Positions 1 to 11,455 are shown, counted from the stretch's first letter. The stretch: DNA of 64,000 nt from Ditylenchus dipsaci (GCA_004194705.1 SADC01000044.1:1-64000); one strand, 5' to 3'. Notes: generated by a model not told the origin, from the letters alone. Translations and numbers: made by a program.

Positions 1-63
1 ATTCCCTCCCGAACCTCTTGTCTAAATAGGTATTGTACCCATACTATTGATTAAAGGGAATAT

Positions 64-345
64 AAGCAATTTTTTGACATCCACATCCACCGCGGGGTGG
101 ATGTAAACATCCAATATCACTTGAAATCCGGATGTCAAAAATTTTGACATCCGATGTCATTTGGATGTAAGGATAAAAAATTTGACATCCGGATGGATGT
201 GGATGTCAATGAAAATTTTAGGCCGGATGTCGGATGTGGATGTTGCATGTCGAAATTTTTGGGTCGGATGTGGATGTGGATGTTTTTGGCGCGATGTGGA
301 TGTGGATGTAGGGATGTCAAAAATAAAAAAGTTTACAGCCCTGAT
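64..345. repeat. GGATGT hexamer array, probable hAT-like MITE end
   Basis: Degenerate copies of GGATGT and its complement ACATCC fill this stretch in both orientations, so frames on both strands look open. It ends with CAGCCCTG near 337-344, the same terminus as the elements at 31998-32461 and 62999-63068. No matching left terminus is visible, so the left end is truncated or lies outside the window. The open frames are low-complexity artefacts and not genes. Confidence 0.6.
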
Positions 346-399
346 ATTACCTGGCGGCCTTAAAAAGTTTTTTTTTCCCAATGTAACAGATGTATGAAC

Positions 400-1480
400 C
401 TTGCTAGCAATCCTGTTTGACAGGATCAAATATGCATTTTTTCAGCCACCCGCGACCCTATACCTGCGGTGGGTACCACCCATCAAACATGACCCCCACA
501 CACAAGAAAGTGGGTTGTTTTTGACTTTGGCAGAGTTTTATTTTATCAGGCAACCAGGTGGTATCCATCTAGCCGAAGATACCCAAGGCATTTCGCTTCG
601 CGTAGAGGAATCTCAATTTAGGTACTAACAATTCGAAATTACTACACAAAGTTAAGTCAGAAAATGGGTTTTTTCTTATATTATAAAAATTATCTTTCAG
701 ACATCCAGTTGGATATTCCATCTGACCAGGTGGTACCTACCCCATTTTCTGCGGTTGGGTGGGTAAAGTTAACTTTTGGTCCTGTCAAACAGGATTCCCC
801 ACAGCTGTTGTACATGATGGATCGGCTGTTGACGAACTTTGTTCTTCAGGTCATCCGGTGGATGTCCACCTCGCCAGGATTTGCCCACCCTATTTTTTTT
901 ATTTTGATGGCAAAAATAACAATTTCGGCATTATCAAAACCAACTCTCTAAAAGATTTTATATCACAATTAGTGGTTCTTTTTAGATTTTAAAAAATTCT
1001 TATTAGATGAATTCTCCCTGACCAATGTGTACCCACCCAGGGTTGGAATTTGGTAGCGAAGTTTGCAATTTTATCCTGTTGAACCTACTACCCACACAAT
1101 TTGGTGAAAAAGATGATTTGTTTTTGATTTTTAACAAACTTCAATTTTACAGGCCAGTCACGGCTCAGGTGGATATCCACCTGAGCCCAGGGTACTAACC
1201 CAGGTTTTATGGTCCGGATGGGTAAAATCGCACTCTTTCGTCCTATCAAAATAATTTCTCACATTATCTTTACGTATGACAGGACCGTTTTTTTCTAATT
1301 TGGTTAAGTTTTTTTCAGGTCGTCTAGGTGGTCATCCACCTACCCAAAGATACCTACCCAAATTTGGGTTTCGGACCTTTAAGGTGGACCAAGACTATAA
1401 AAAAAGATTCACGATCACTAAGATTTCGAACTTTCCGACAAAATGGATTACCTCCACAGGGAATTGAACCTTGAGATGAT
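400..1480. repeat. Repeat region with recurring GGTGG...CCACC palindromes
   Basis: Variants of GGTGGATATCCACC recur near 555, 727, 855, 1170 and 1325, each beside AGGGTACCnACCC-like sequence. Between them lies a CCTGTCAAACAGGAT-like motif (near 413, 780, 1073 and 1245). Related motifs return at 22244-22760 and 31535-31560. This looks like an old dispersed repeat and shows no credible coding sequence. Confidence 0.5.
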
Positions 1481-1559
1481 TTAAACGTGCAGATGAATTT
1501 GCTGTGAATGAATTTTACTGTAGATAATTTTACGTTCGCCCTTTAGTTTATTACTCAAT

Positions 1560-1680
1560 ACAGTGTTGTAATGGCATCGTGTGAGCTTCGCGGCACTTAA
1601 GGCACCGCACCGGTGCCGTGTGAGCGGTGCCGAAATTTTTGAGATCGGTGCCTTATATTTGACGTAAATTCTGCACTTTA
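1560..1680. repeat. GGTGCC/GGCACC hexamer cluster
   Basis: A short GC-rich island in AT-rich DNA contains several copies of GGTGCC and GGCACC in both orientations. The design is like the hexamer-array elements elsewhere in the window, but no clear terminal repeats or target duplication can be seen. Confidence 0.45.
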
Positions 1681-1689
1681 GTTTACCTT

Positions 1690-3150
1690 TACTTGAAATT
1701 TTATAGGAAAAAAATAAAATCTGAAAAATAAAATTTGGAAAAAATTGAAAATATCGAAGGTGGGATTGAGACTTAATATCTCAAGGAAAACAGCCTTATT
1801 GATCATGTAAAATTGTGTGACGGAAAATATTTACCTACTGCCCCATGCAAACAGTGTTTGAAATTTGAAAAATTTTTAATTTAATATAATTTTGTCTCGA
1901 GTGGAATTGAATTCGACAGTGATTGTGATAATTAAAGGGCAGTTTCTTCAAGTAAATCGACCATGCTGAACACTAATCAGGTGTCCGAATTCAGATTTAT
2001 GTAGCGAAATTGAAGTTTCAGGTCAAGATGCTCTTTGTATACCTTTTGAATGTTTGCTAAGCACCGAAAAGCCTGTTGCATTACTTTAAAGCACTATATG
2101 TGGCAGTTTTTCTTGCTCTGTCGAATAGAACCAACATTAACTAAAAAACGGCGTTTCCACACTTTTTTGTAATATATTTTTGTATGAACAACGTTTTGAA
2201 AATAAAAACAATTATTTCTTCAAGGTAAAGCTTTCAATCGATTGTCGTAAATACCTCAACGATATGTCATTTGAAGCTCGCAATCTGCGCTTCCTTTGTT
2301 CATGAAATATAATAAAATATTAAAAACACTGGCATTTTTTTACCTCTTTGAAATGGCATAGGCAAAAATCGTGACATGATGTTTACAAAGGCCACTGACC
2401 ACCGTAGAGTTACTTTTTTTTTAACTTTTTTTCACTATAGTGCTCAGCGTAAAATTCTGCCGAGGACATATCATCAGACACAGCCGTTCTCGTGTTAAAA
2501 CAGAACTAAAAAAAAAGGCTATTTTAGCTAAGTGTTAGCTAAGTTCTATAAAATAGGACTTTTGTGTAACTGTCCATTTTTCTCTCAAAAGCTGTACCGA
2601 TATGCAACAGTTTTTTGACTATCAGGTCCAAAAATCATCGAGCAATCGATTGCAACCATTTCCAGCATTGCTTTGCTGTCAGTAACTGCCTCAATTTTGC
2701 GATTTTTGGCAATGACTACCAAAATCAAAGGAAACCAGCCAAAATGACGTACTAGAAACTGAATTTTTTTTGCGATTTCAATTACATCTTTTTATACAAC
2801 CGTATGCTGAAAATGACGGCAAGAAGCAGGGCTACATTTTGAGTGTGAAGTTGAGTGATGTAAATTAAAATTGAAAAAATGTCAGTTCAGGATACTACCG
2901 AAAAGTACTGGATAACCTATTCAGGATTTCACCGAGTTGGATTTTTATATTTAGCCGTAATTTATACCAAAACTTCATCTTTATGATAGCTGAAATGAAA
3001 GCCCAGAACTTTGGCTACATTTTGACACTAAACTTGTAAATAAAAGAAGAAAAAAAATAAGGTCTGCAGCCAGTGGTAGTCGAACCTGTGACCTAAGGCG
3101 ATGCGTATATAAAGTTCCCCCCCCCCCCCCTTTAAGCAGAAAATTTCTTT
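1690..3150. other. Intergenic stretch without a recognised gene
   Basis: AT-rich sequence with a poly-C run near 3119-3130. The piece around 3060-3150 resembles the right end of the inverted-repeat element at 16411-16950 (a GTGGTAGTCGAACC-like segment). No gene or RNA was recognised. Confidence 0.4.
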
Positions 3151-3336
3151 TTTACATCAGCAACCGGAATTTCTGACACCGGCTTCATGATAAGCGTACC
3201 CAATTTGCTTACAAAACAACTCTCAAAATGTAAAATTGACTGTTCTATTTTGAATTCCCTTCGACACAATGAATATTTAAATTACCGCGTACAGTCAACT
3301 CTCAATAATCCGTCACCCTTGGGACCGGCCGTGGAG

Positions 3337-6033
3337 GGGTGGCGCGGGACTCAACAAATTGTAACTCATCAAACGGATAACTCATCTTTGAGACAATTCA
3401 TCAGAAAAATTATTCAAATTATTGCCAATTCAACACATTTTAATTCAAATTTGCGTTATCCCTTCAGGACAGTAGTTCAAAAAACCACGAACTCAGCAGA
3501 ATTGTAACTCAGCATTGCCATGACTCATCCATATGTTCAGTCAGCACATTTTCACTCTACTTTATGCTCACTCAACACGTTTTGACTTGTTCACCATGTT
3601 TAGTTAACATTTTCGTTGCTTTTTTGTCTTTATTTTATTCTTATATTTCTTTTTAGTTGCAATTATGAACAGCGAAGATGAAATCAATGTTTTCGAAGAA
3701 TCTGAGGAAGAAGAGCAAGGTACGCAAGCAGCTGATGGAATGAAAGTCGTCAACAATCCAGAAATCGTATTCGTGGCAGGGGAACGCAAGAAGCAGCTCT
3801 CTATGATTTACGAAGGTAATTATATATGTCACTTTTCAGATATCATTCTTTGTATTGTAGGTTATAAGCTCTACCAATGTGGTCTAACTGATGTCTACGA
3901 CGATGAAGATTATATTGTCCACACAGAAGTGATGTACCGATGCCAAGCACAGGATGTAAGAAGCGCGTATGCATGAAACTCAGCAGTACAGGAGAACAGC
4001 AATACTATCGCGAAACTGTTCAAGCGCATAACCACGATGGAATCCACTGAAAATGGAAATCATAGCAATTACTGATCGAGCAATAAGGATGGCCGAATTG
4101 AATCCTATCGTATGTCATTTATTGTTTTACGAACTTATTTTACGTTTACAGGCGACCAATCGTTCCATTATCGCTTCGGTTACTGCCAACATATCGGATG
4201 CAGTGCGTTTCGAATTGGATGTTACGGTGTTAGGAAATAGGCTCACCCTGGTCAAACAGGTTGGTTCTTTTATTACTTTTCATACAATAAAGGTTATTTT
4301 AGAAACTGTATCCTGTGGTTCAACATCTCCAGCGGACCTCTCAATACCGGACATCTGGAAGAATCACGTAGATGGAACGCCATTTGTACTTTTCGACTCT
4401 GGTGTTGGCTCAGCAAATCGATTTATCATAATGTCTTCGTTGTATATGTTCAAAGTTTGTTTTCACTTGTTTAAGACGTATGAAAAATAATATGTTTCAG
4501 AATTTCATAAATTGTCCGTCTATAGGTGCAGATGGAACATTCTTTGCTCGGCCGCCAGGATGGGGACAACTATACGCAATGCATATGCGAATTGCAAAAG
4601 CTTTTATTCCTGCAGTCGTAATTTTCATGGAACGAAGAACAGAAGAAGCTTACTTGGAGGTCTTCAGAGAAATTGATCGTCTTGCATACCATCATTTTGG
4701 CCAGCGTTGGATAATCAAGGAAGCAATGACTGACTTTGAAGTTGCAATCCGTAATGCAATAAGAAGTTATTTCGGAGGTAATACAACATTTATTTTGCGC
4801 TTTTAACTTTTAATTTTTTAGATGAAGTTGATCATCGCTGCTGCTATTTTCACTATAGCTATGCACTTACAAAGCGTTTGAAGAAGTTGAATCTGAAAAA
4901 GAAGTGCAATAAAGATGCCGTGTTCAACGCTTTCATCAGGGAATTCAGAATTCTTCCGCTGTTGCCAATGAACCGCATCAGTGCATCGTTTGAAAGCCTA
5001 TCAACGCGTGCTTTGCTAATGGGTGTTCCAAGGCTTGATGAGTTTGTAACATACATGAGAAACGTATTTTAGTATGTTAGGTAAATAATGAGTTGTTTTA
5101 GCAGAACATGTGAAGAAGCGTTACATGGATCTTTTTTCGGTTACAAGCACTAGGCGCTCAAGAACAGCTAGTCCTGCGCAAGTATCTCTTCTGCAACAAT
5201 CAGTAGCTTTGTTCGATGTCAACAATGTCCAATTAAGTCTAGCACGTGTCGCCAAGCAGCTTTCTCTGATCGGTGGAATCAAGTGTGTGTGGCACAAGAA
5301 CGAATAAACAATGGTTTGTAGTTTCTATAATTATACGTTACGCATAATTGTTTAGCTACCAATTTGCCTGCGGTAGTTGAACCTCTTCAGAATGCCGGAA
5401 TAAACCTTAATACGCCAAGGAGGAAAAGAAACGCGAATGCTACAGTGCCTCGTCCGTTGCCAGCCGGTGCCTGAATCCGACAAGAAGACGCTAAATGTTC
5501 AATAATACGCTTTGATTTGTTTAACCTTGTTTTTGTTATGTTAAAATAAAAATTGTCTGAATATTATGTGTTGTGATTATTAGTAGCAATAATTATGGTA
5601 AGGTTTGTAAAAAGCTGTTGGTAATGTGTATATGAAAAGACAAAGATATTAAGTTATTGTTAGTGTAAAACACGATAGATTGATGTATTCACACATTTGA
5701 CGAATAAAATGGCACAAAACTGGTCAGAATAGCCTAGATATTGATTAAAATATGCAAGGTTATTAGAAATCAAGTCAAAATATGTTGAACAATGAGAAGA
5801 AGACTCAAAAAATGCGGAGTCAATGATGAGCTGAGTCATGGCAATGCTGAGTTACAATTCTGCTGAGTTCGTGGTTTTTTGAACTTCTGTCTTGAAGGAA
5901 GACGAAAAGTTGAATTCGAAAACGCTGAATTGAGAAATGGTGAATTTCCAGATGTTGAGTTATTGTTTGGTGAGTTATCAAATCATGAGTTATCGGTTTG
6001 ATGAGTTACAGTTTGGTGAGTCCCGCGCCACCC
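3337..6033 (+). mobile_element. Mutator-like element (MULE) with 9-bp target duplication
   Basis: The element runs from GGGTGGCGCGGGACTCA to its complement at the right end. Terminal inverted repeats are about 190-200 bp (3337-3528 and 5833-6033), with the inner part nearly identical. The 9-bp sequence GCCGTGGAG sits directly outside both ends (3328-3336 and 6034-6042), as expected for Mutator superfamily insertion. The interior codes for a FLYWCH-MULE transposase, now broken. It inserted into an older repeat that contains the TGACGGATTATC motif. Confidence 0.92.
3665..5307 (+). pseudogene. FLYWCH-domain MULE transposase, frameshifted
   Basis: An acidic N-terminus (from the ATG at 3665) leads through a small intron (about 3815-3860) to a FLYWCH-type zinc finger segment: YKLYQCGL, then the Cys, Cys, His-Asn-His residues near 3865-4040. 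A MULE-type transposase core follows near 4500-5072, with GADGTF, ERRTEEAYLEVF and the MTDFE acidic motif, then a basic C-terminus to 5307. The frame breaks in the zinc finger near 3954, where one G appears to be missing, and again near 4045. Family knowledge: FLYWCH fingers often accompany MULE transposases in animals. It cannot make a full protein as written. Confidence 0.85.
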
Positions 6034-6042
6034 GCCGTGGAG

Positions 6043-6345
6043 TGACGGATTATCAAGAGTGACGGATTAGCCTTATTTATTAAGTCAAAACCAAACAAAG
6101 CGTCACGAAGGTGACGGATTATCAAGAGTGACGGATTAGCCTTATTTATTTAAGTCAAAACCAAACAAAGCGTCACGAAGGTGACGGATTATCAAGAGTG
6201 ACGGATTAGCCTTATTTATTTAAGTCAAAACCAAACAAAGCGTCACGAAGGTGACGGATTATCAAGAGTGACGGATTAGCCTTATTTATTTAAGTCAAAA
6301 CCAAACAAAGCGTCACGAAGGTGACGGATTATCGAGAGGGACGGA
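6043..6345. repeat. 70-bp tandem repeat, about four copies
   Basis: A unit of about 70 bp that begins TGACGGATTATCAAGAG and ends CGTCACGAAGG is repeated with almost no divergence from 6043, with partial copies after about 6322. It lies between the MULE and the right end of the host element. The first unit is one base shorter than the others. Confidence 0.9.
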
Positions 6346-6509
6346 TTAGAGAGTGATGGATTATCGAGAGATGACTGTATTAATTTGTTTGAAAAATTGT
6401 TGTCTCGAAGGAATTAAAAATAGGGCGGCCAATTTAACATGTTGAGAAATGTTTTGTAAGCAAATCGGGTCCCTGATCACGAATCCGGTGTCAGAGACTC
6501 CGGTTTTTT

Positions 6510-7320
6510 TAGTAAAAAAGAAGTTTTCCGCTTAAACGTTTAAAAATTATAAATAGCACCAGACTTTTGAGGTTATTTTCAGCCTTCTGAACAAAACTAA
6601 AATTTATATGCTGTTTTGAAGCTAATTAACAACTCCGAACACACAATAAATTCAAGAAGGTAGGAGCAAAACAAATAATTACAAAAATATCGCCCACCCT
6701 GTATTGTTTGCATATAGTCAAGGTGTTTGACTTATTACTTATTGTAAGTGTTTTGTTGTGAGTGGTGTGAATGCTAAACTGCTATACATGAATTAGGACT
6801 ACGCCGGTTCCAGTATGGAACCAGAACCGTAAATCATCGAACCAAATCTAAAAAAAAAGCACCGGTATTCGGAAACCAGAAAGCGGAAATGTACTGAGAC
6901 TCTGTACGGCGCAGCCCCAATATGAACTGTTTAGAAATACCAAGAACCCTTTATCATATTTAAATTGCACAATTTGTGCGCTAACAATATTGCTTGTTTT
7001 TGCAGTGCACACCATGCTGGTTTTTTCTCACTGAACGACTCTATCTAAATACTTCCTATGTTGTGCTCATCAAACCGCTGACTTAGATAACCGTTTCAAA
7101 AACAAATGAGACCACGTAGCTAAAAGCTCCGACAATGGTTTCCGGACAAAAATTTTTGACTTTTAGATTATAACTTTTTGGCGCTCACGGTTTTTTAGAA
7201 ATTCCTGCTCTGCATCTCTCCTGAACAGGTAAGTGTCAAAAAGTTATAATCTATAAGCTTAAAATGTCACACCCTTGCAATTCACTATAAAAGACTAGTG
7301 GTGATGGGTGGTGAAATTGA
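6510..7320. other. Intergenic stretch with one inverted repeat
   Basis: No gene is visible. An inverted repeat near 7150-7260 pairs TAGATTATAACTTTTTG with CAAAAAGTTATAATCTA; it could be a small MITE. Confidence 0.45.
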
Positions 7321-7593
7321 ATGTTCGATATTTATGTCAGGTATCAGTTTCTACCTCAAAACCGCCAGCCACCGACAAAATTTTTGTCAGTGCAAATGTT
7401 ATATACCGAAACACCGTTGGGCGTGTGTTTTAAATTGCACGGATTCACACTAGAATGGCCAGTTGTAAGATTTGCTGATTCGGACGCGAAATTCAACGCT
7501 GAAACGATGGTGCGGGTCCTTGTCGCATCAATGATGGGTCAAGTAGGTGAAAAAGATCCGCAAGGTAACAAATTGTGCATGGTCAAAATGTAA
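7321..7593 (+). other. Coding-like repeat segment, 90 codons
   Basis: An open frame of 90 codons whose C-terminal part (RVLVASMMGQVGEKDPQGNK) has a diverged, stop-containing relative at 34105-34290 (CGGGTCCTTGTCGC shared). The similarity continues past the stop codon, so this is probably part of a dispersed element that once coded for protein. The family is not recognised. Confidence 0.4.
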
Positions 7594-7799
7594 CTGGACA
7601 CCCATGATTTGGGGCGCCATGATTTTCAAACTACACCGAGGCTCACAATATACTTAAATGACCGCCAGAAGTTCAGCTTTCTAATCGTACTAAAACTAGA
7701 TGGCACGCTGCGCCAATGGCGCATCAGCCTCTACCTGGGTACTGCCAATTCTAGCTGGTAGTTGGGTACCTTGCTGGTCCGTGACTTTCTCGTTGGTCT

Positions 7800-8060
7800 T
7801 ATTAATTGTGGCTTTCTCGGGTATTTTTGCCCTTTTAGGGAATTTTGGCCTTTTTTGGGCGTTTTCGTCCTTCTCGGGTATTTTGTCCCAGTTAAGCCAT
7901 TTTGGCCTTTTTGGGCATTATTGCCAGTTTGGGCGTTTCGGCCCTTTTAGGAATTCTGGCTTTTTCGGGTAATTTGGCCCTTTTGGCATTTCGGCCCTTT
8001 CTGTCATTTTGGTCGTTTTCGGGCATTTTGTCCCAGTTTGGGCATTTAAAAATTTTTCCC
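7800..8060. repeat. Minisatellite of TTTTGGGCATTTTGGCCC-like units
   Basis: Short degenerate units of about 12-17 bp built on GGGCATTTTGGCC and TTTTCGGG are repeated for 260 bp. Open frames on both strands here are consequences of the repeat. Confidence 0.75.
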
Positions 8061-8089
8061 TGTTGTTTTGTCCCCTTTTTGACCAAATA

Positions 8090-9660
8090 TTAACCAAAAC
8101 CTTTTTCAAAAAGCAATCCTGTGCTTTGACGCCGGATTCATGCTCAGCGTAGTTGACATACTTTCAAAACTTCTCTTAAATCCAATACTCTTAACGAAAT
8201 TTCGAATATCTCGCGAGACAACAAAAATATTATTTAAAATTTTTGAACTTTCCGAATTTTTGTTTCTGAGTACCTTGTTTTCGCCGTAAAAAAAGTTTTC
8301 GCCGCACCAGCCCCGGAATTTTACTGCATATTCCTGGAGGCTCCACCGAGTTTTTATCGGAGGACACTAACTTTGAAAATAAAAATTTTCTAAAAGTGGG
8401 CTAAAAAGTGAGTGTTTCGAACGTTACGAAGCAGCGCTTTGGTAGTTGTTGAATAGATTTTTTTGATTCGTAAAGTTAAGACAAATCACAACTTGTTTGT
8501 TGGTGCATCGATTTTCAAAACAGTCTACCCTGACATTCCACAAGCCATAAATTTTTCTAAAAATTATATATATAGCCGATTGATCGAAAAGGAAAAAAAG
8601 CGTAAACTCACCATAATTTTGACACCAAATGAAGCAATGGTTCGTGACAAAATGTGCAAAATGAGTGTATAAGTTGTTACACAAATTTTTTATAACTTTT
8701 TTTTTGCTAACAAAGGAGCCTCACATAATGTCCGTGAGCTATTGAAAAACGTTATATACCATTCGATAGCTCTTCGAAAATCCTTATTTGGCATCCGTTT
8801 TCCCCTGTGCTAATTTCAAAGTACCATGCTCACGGGGTCTGGTGATCCTCCGCCAATTCAAAAAAAAATCATAATCATTGGTTCTCGTTTTGGATTGACT
8901 TGGCCATATTCAAGAAGAGGGCCAACAGGGTGAACAGAACAGAAAGAACAGGGCCAAATTGTGCCTTGCCCCCCCCCCCCCTGTTGATTTTTCTTAGTTT
9001 TGCCTTGGTCCCCCCTGTTGTTTATTGTTGTTGCTTTTTTCTTTTTTTTTAATATGATTATAAAATTTAATAAGTAGAATAGGCTGACTTTTAGCAAACT
9101 TCACGAGTCATGGCTAAGCAATCGCGTATACAATTCTTATTCAAGCCGGTTTCTTTGATACCGGCGGAGGTTATTTATCCACATGTAAAATACGACGAGG
9201 AAGGTTGCAAGACGGAGTTTTGATTTTTGGAAAAACGATCCTTTCCTGACGGTCTTTCTCGAACACAGCTTGCTATTTCTCCTGCACCTTCACTAAAATA
9301 AAGTTTTTACTTATGTGGAATAAGTATAAAATAAACAGTTATTCCATCTATTCTTTCGGAGCGCTTCTCGATTGGCAGATCGCAATTCTCGCAAGTGACT
9401 TCATTCGGCAATAGAGAGACGTTTGACAAAAAAAATTAAAGCTTGCTCTGTTCTGTAGCCCAAGACATCTTTATGCGATTAACACCATCTCAACACTTTC
9501 AAAGATTTTGGTGCGATTCATTGAAACAAAAATTATTGTTGCAAATTGTCTTAATTTTGCAGACAATTGTCGTCAATTGTCGCCATTTTAAATGGCTCGC
9601 AGTTGTCTGGAAATTTGTTTCTGACACTTTTATTTCCTTGTCATTCAGGAAAATCAACAA
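8090..9660. other. Intergenic stretch without a recognised gene
   Basis: AT-rich DNA with a poly-C run at about 8969-8981 and short frames without recognisable similarity. A GCCTTGG...CCCCC motif shared with 12111, 38341 and 61477 suggests old repeat copies. Nothing else can be supported. Confidence 0.4.
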
Positions 9661-9897
9661 ATGAGTAAAGAAGAGTGCACAAAAGCTGATGGCAAATCAA
9701 ACGTGGATGGCTAAAAGACAAATGAGGGATCTCGTGTGTCTCGGAGACGCAAAGCTCACTCAATTGGCGAGAAACTAGAAGCAGTCGCTTGTTCAAACTA
9801 GTATTCCAAGTATTCAGCTGCCAAGAAATTCAATGTCACGCAGTCAAGGATTCAAGAGTGGGTGAAACAAGAGGAGAAACTTCGCGATCAAAAGTAA
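9661..9897 (+). pseudogene. Brinker/pogo-type DNA-binding domain remnant
   Basis: From the ATG at 9661 one frame reads into a basic helix-turn-helix segment: RRRKAHSIGEKLEAV, then SAAKKFNVTQSRIQEW and KQEEKLR. This matches the pattern of the Brinker DNA-binding / CENP-B N-terminal fold found at the start of pogo-like transposases. In-frame stops occur at 9712-9714 and 9799-9801, and the frame ends at 9897 with no transposase core after it. It is a decayed fragment of a pogo-type transposase or of a domesticated relative. Confidence 0.7.
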
Positions 9898-10033
9898 TTT
9901 TTGGAAAATACTGGTAATACAAGAAATTGATCTAGGCGAGGAAGAAGAAAAAGATTTGAATGATAGTGATGTTTCTATCGAGTGTTAAAGTATATTCGTT
10001 TGAGTTATTTTGCAATAAAAAATGTAAGAAATA

Positions 10034-11246
10034 CAGGGTGGCCAAGTTTTTTCGCCCACATTTCTTTTGGTCATAACTTTTTGTATGCGCGGTCATTTTT
10101 GTTGGCCAACCACTCATTCGCAGGCCCTATATTTTCCATTTTGTCTTATGAAGAAATTGATTTATAATTAATGACAATCGCCCATATCTGACTGTTTTTA
10201 TAAAAAAACACCGAGTTTGTTTTGACTGTTTTTGGCTGTTTTTCATAGCTTTCAGGTTAAATTTTTTCATAAGAAATAATACACGCAGCAACAAACTGTG
10301 AACACTTGATAAACCAAATTAAAACTTTGCCAAACGCTGTTGCAACCGACAGCAATGCATCGCTTTAGACGATGTTCATAGGCGTCAATTTATCGGTCGA
10401 CCATCTCCTGAGGAACTTTTGTCTACCGATACTTATCTGCAGATTTCAAAGTCTTCTGTCAGAGTCACGAAAGACCAATGAGGAAGGGCACCGTCCTGAA
10501 CGTGAAGATATTTGATAACACGACAATCCTCAGACAACTGTTAGCCTGGTACCCAATGAGTGCGGATTTTTTCATACCTCCTCACTCGGAAACGTCCGTA
10601 AATTTTCAAAAATTATTCTGTTGGTGCCATCTTGTAGCTAAGATTCAGGGCTACCAGAAAAGCTATATATTAGCTACATGTGATTCAACTTTTTGGATGA
10701 AAATGTTTTGGATGTTTTGGATTTTGGATGAAAATGAGTGGATCCGCACTCTGGATCCGCACTCGATCCGAGTGCGGATACAGAGTGCGGATCCACTCAT
10801 TTTTAACAAACTTTTTAAACCGACATCTTCTTTATCAATATCTCATCTGGTAGCCCTGGATCTTAGCTACAAGATGGCACCAACAGAATAATTTTTGAAA
10901 ATTTAAAAAAAAAGGTTACGGCCGTTTCCGAGTGAGGAGATATGAAAAAATCCGCACTCATTGGGTACCAGGCCTTAGCGTTATTTTCCATTTTGAGTCT
11001 CAATAAACCACACGAATTTCTCTTGATTGTAATAACGCATCTGAAAACTGTGAATAAACATCCAACATCGATGTTTTTACAGAAACAGTCACATATGGGC
11101 GATTGTCATCAATAATGAAGTAATATTTTCATAAGACAAAATGGCAAACATAGAGCTTTCGAATGAGTGGTTGGTCAAGGAAAATGACCGCGCATACAAA
11201 ACGTTATGACCAAAAGAAATGTGGGTAAAAAAGTTGGGCCACCCTG
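10034..11246. mobile_element. TA-flanked DNA transposon (CAGGGTGG ends), copy 1
   Basis: The ends read CAGGGTGGCC and GGCCACCCTG with TA on both outer sides (10032-10033 and 11247-11248), and inverted repeats of about 150-200 bp. The interior has no intact transposase. A stretch near 10390-10420 (TTTATCGGTCGACCATC) is shared with the copy at 48512-49638. It hosts a nested palindromic element at 10545-10972. The termini and TA target fit the Tc1/mariner superfamily. Confidence 0.85.
10545..10972. mobile_element. Palindromic MITE nested in the TA-flanked transposon
   Basis: Near-palindromic element that starts CCTGGTACCCAATGAG and ends with its complement. Arms of about 130 bp surround a centre rich in GGATCCGCACTC-like repeats. 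TTAG occurs just outside both ends, with two extra C bases on the right, so the target duplication is uncertain. The arm sequence TTAGCTACAAGATGG recurs in diverged form in the palindrome at 41885-42279. The open frame through it is an artefact of the repeat. Confidence 0.8.
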
Positions 11247-11337
11247 TATGATGTATTCGATGTGATTTTCTGCGAATTCAAGATTCTACTGTAAAAATGT
11301 GGTATTTTTTTTTTGGATTCCTTTAAAGCCTGAGTTC

Positions 11338-11455
11338 GAAAAGTAGACGGGTCCTATCTATTAGAAGGGTCCTCTCTAATAGACGGGTCCTCCACAAGGT
11401 GGTTGAAAAATAGACGGGTCGACCCGTTCATTAGAGAGAATACGGTAATTAGAAC
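11338..11455. mobile_element. Partial MITE of the CCGTATTT...TCTAATA family
   Basis: Contains TCTCTAATAGACGGGTCCT, GTTGAAAAATAGACGGGTC and a right end ATTAGAGAGAATACGGTA, matching termini of the elements at 28941, 34649, 52054 and 62218. The left terminus is decayed. Confidence 0.6.

Larger units (their letters stand above)
3155..6505. mobile_element. Outer layer of nested transposons (long inverted repeats)
   Basis: The flank at about 3155-3289 is a diverged inverted copy of about 6381-6505; both contain a GACACCGG segment and a TTTGCTTACAAAAC-like segment. They bracket a second element whose ends read TACAGTCAACTCTC (from 3290) and GAGAGATGACTGTA (to 6379), the form of a TA-flanked Tc1/mariner or pogo element. 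A related outer-layer sequence recurs near 23270-23400. At least three nested layers are implied, with the MULE innermost. Confidence 0.65.

Noticed and set aside
135..429. Overlapping open frames of 60-90 codons on both strands
   Set aside because: They follow from the GGATGT/ACATCC hexamer array; residues are His/Pro/Ser or Met/Asp/Val repeats with no protein-like compl exity.
3119..3131. Poly-C runs (also 8969-8981 and 19800-19808) as structural signals
   Set aside because: Short homopolymers without paired motifs; they are more likely replication-slippage tracts, and their length is unreliable in assemblies.
6043..6345. Possible CRISPR-like array because of regular 70-bp spacing
   Set aside because: Whole units are identical, with no unique spacers; the context is eukaryotic transposon DNA.
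10478..10891. 137-codon open frame
   Set aside because: It crosses the border of two nested transposons and runs through the palindromic GGATCCGCACTC centre.
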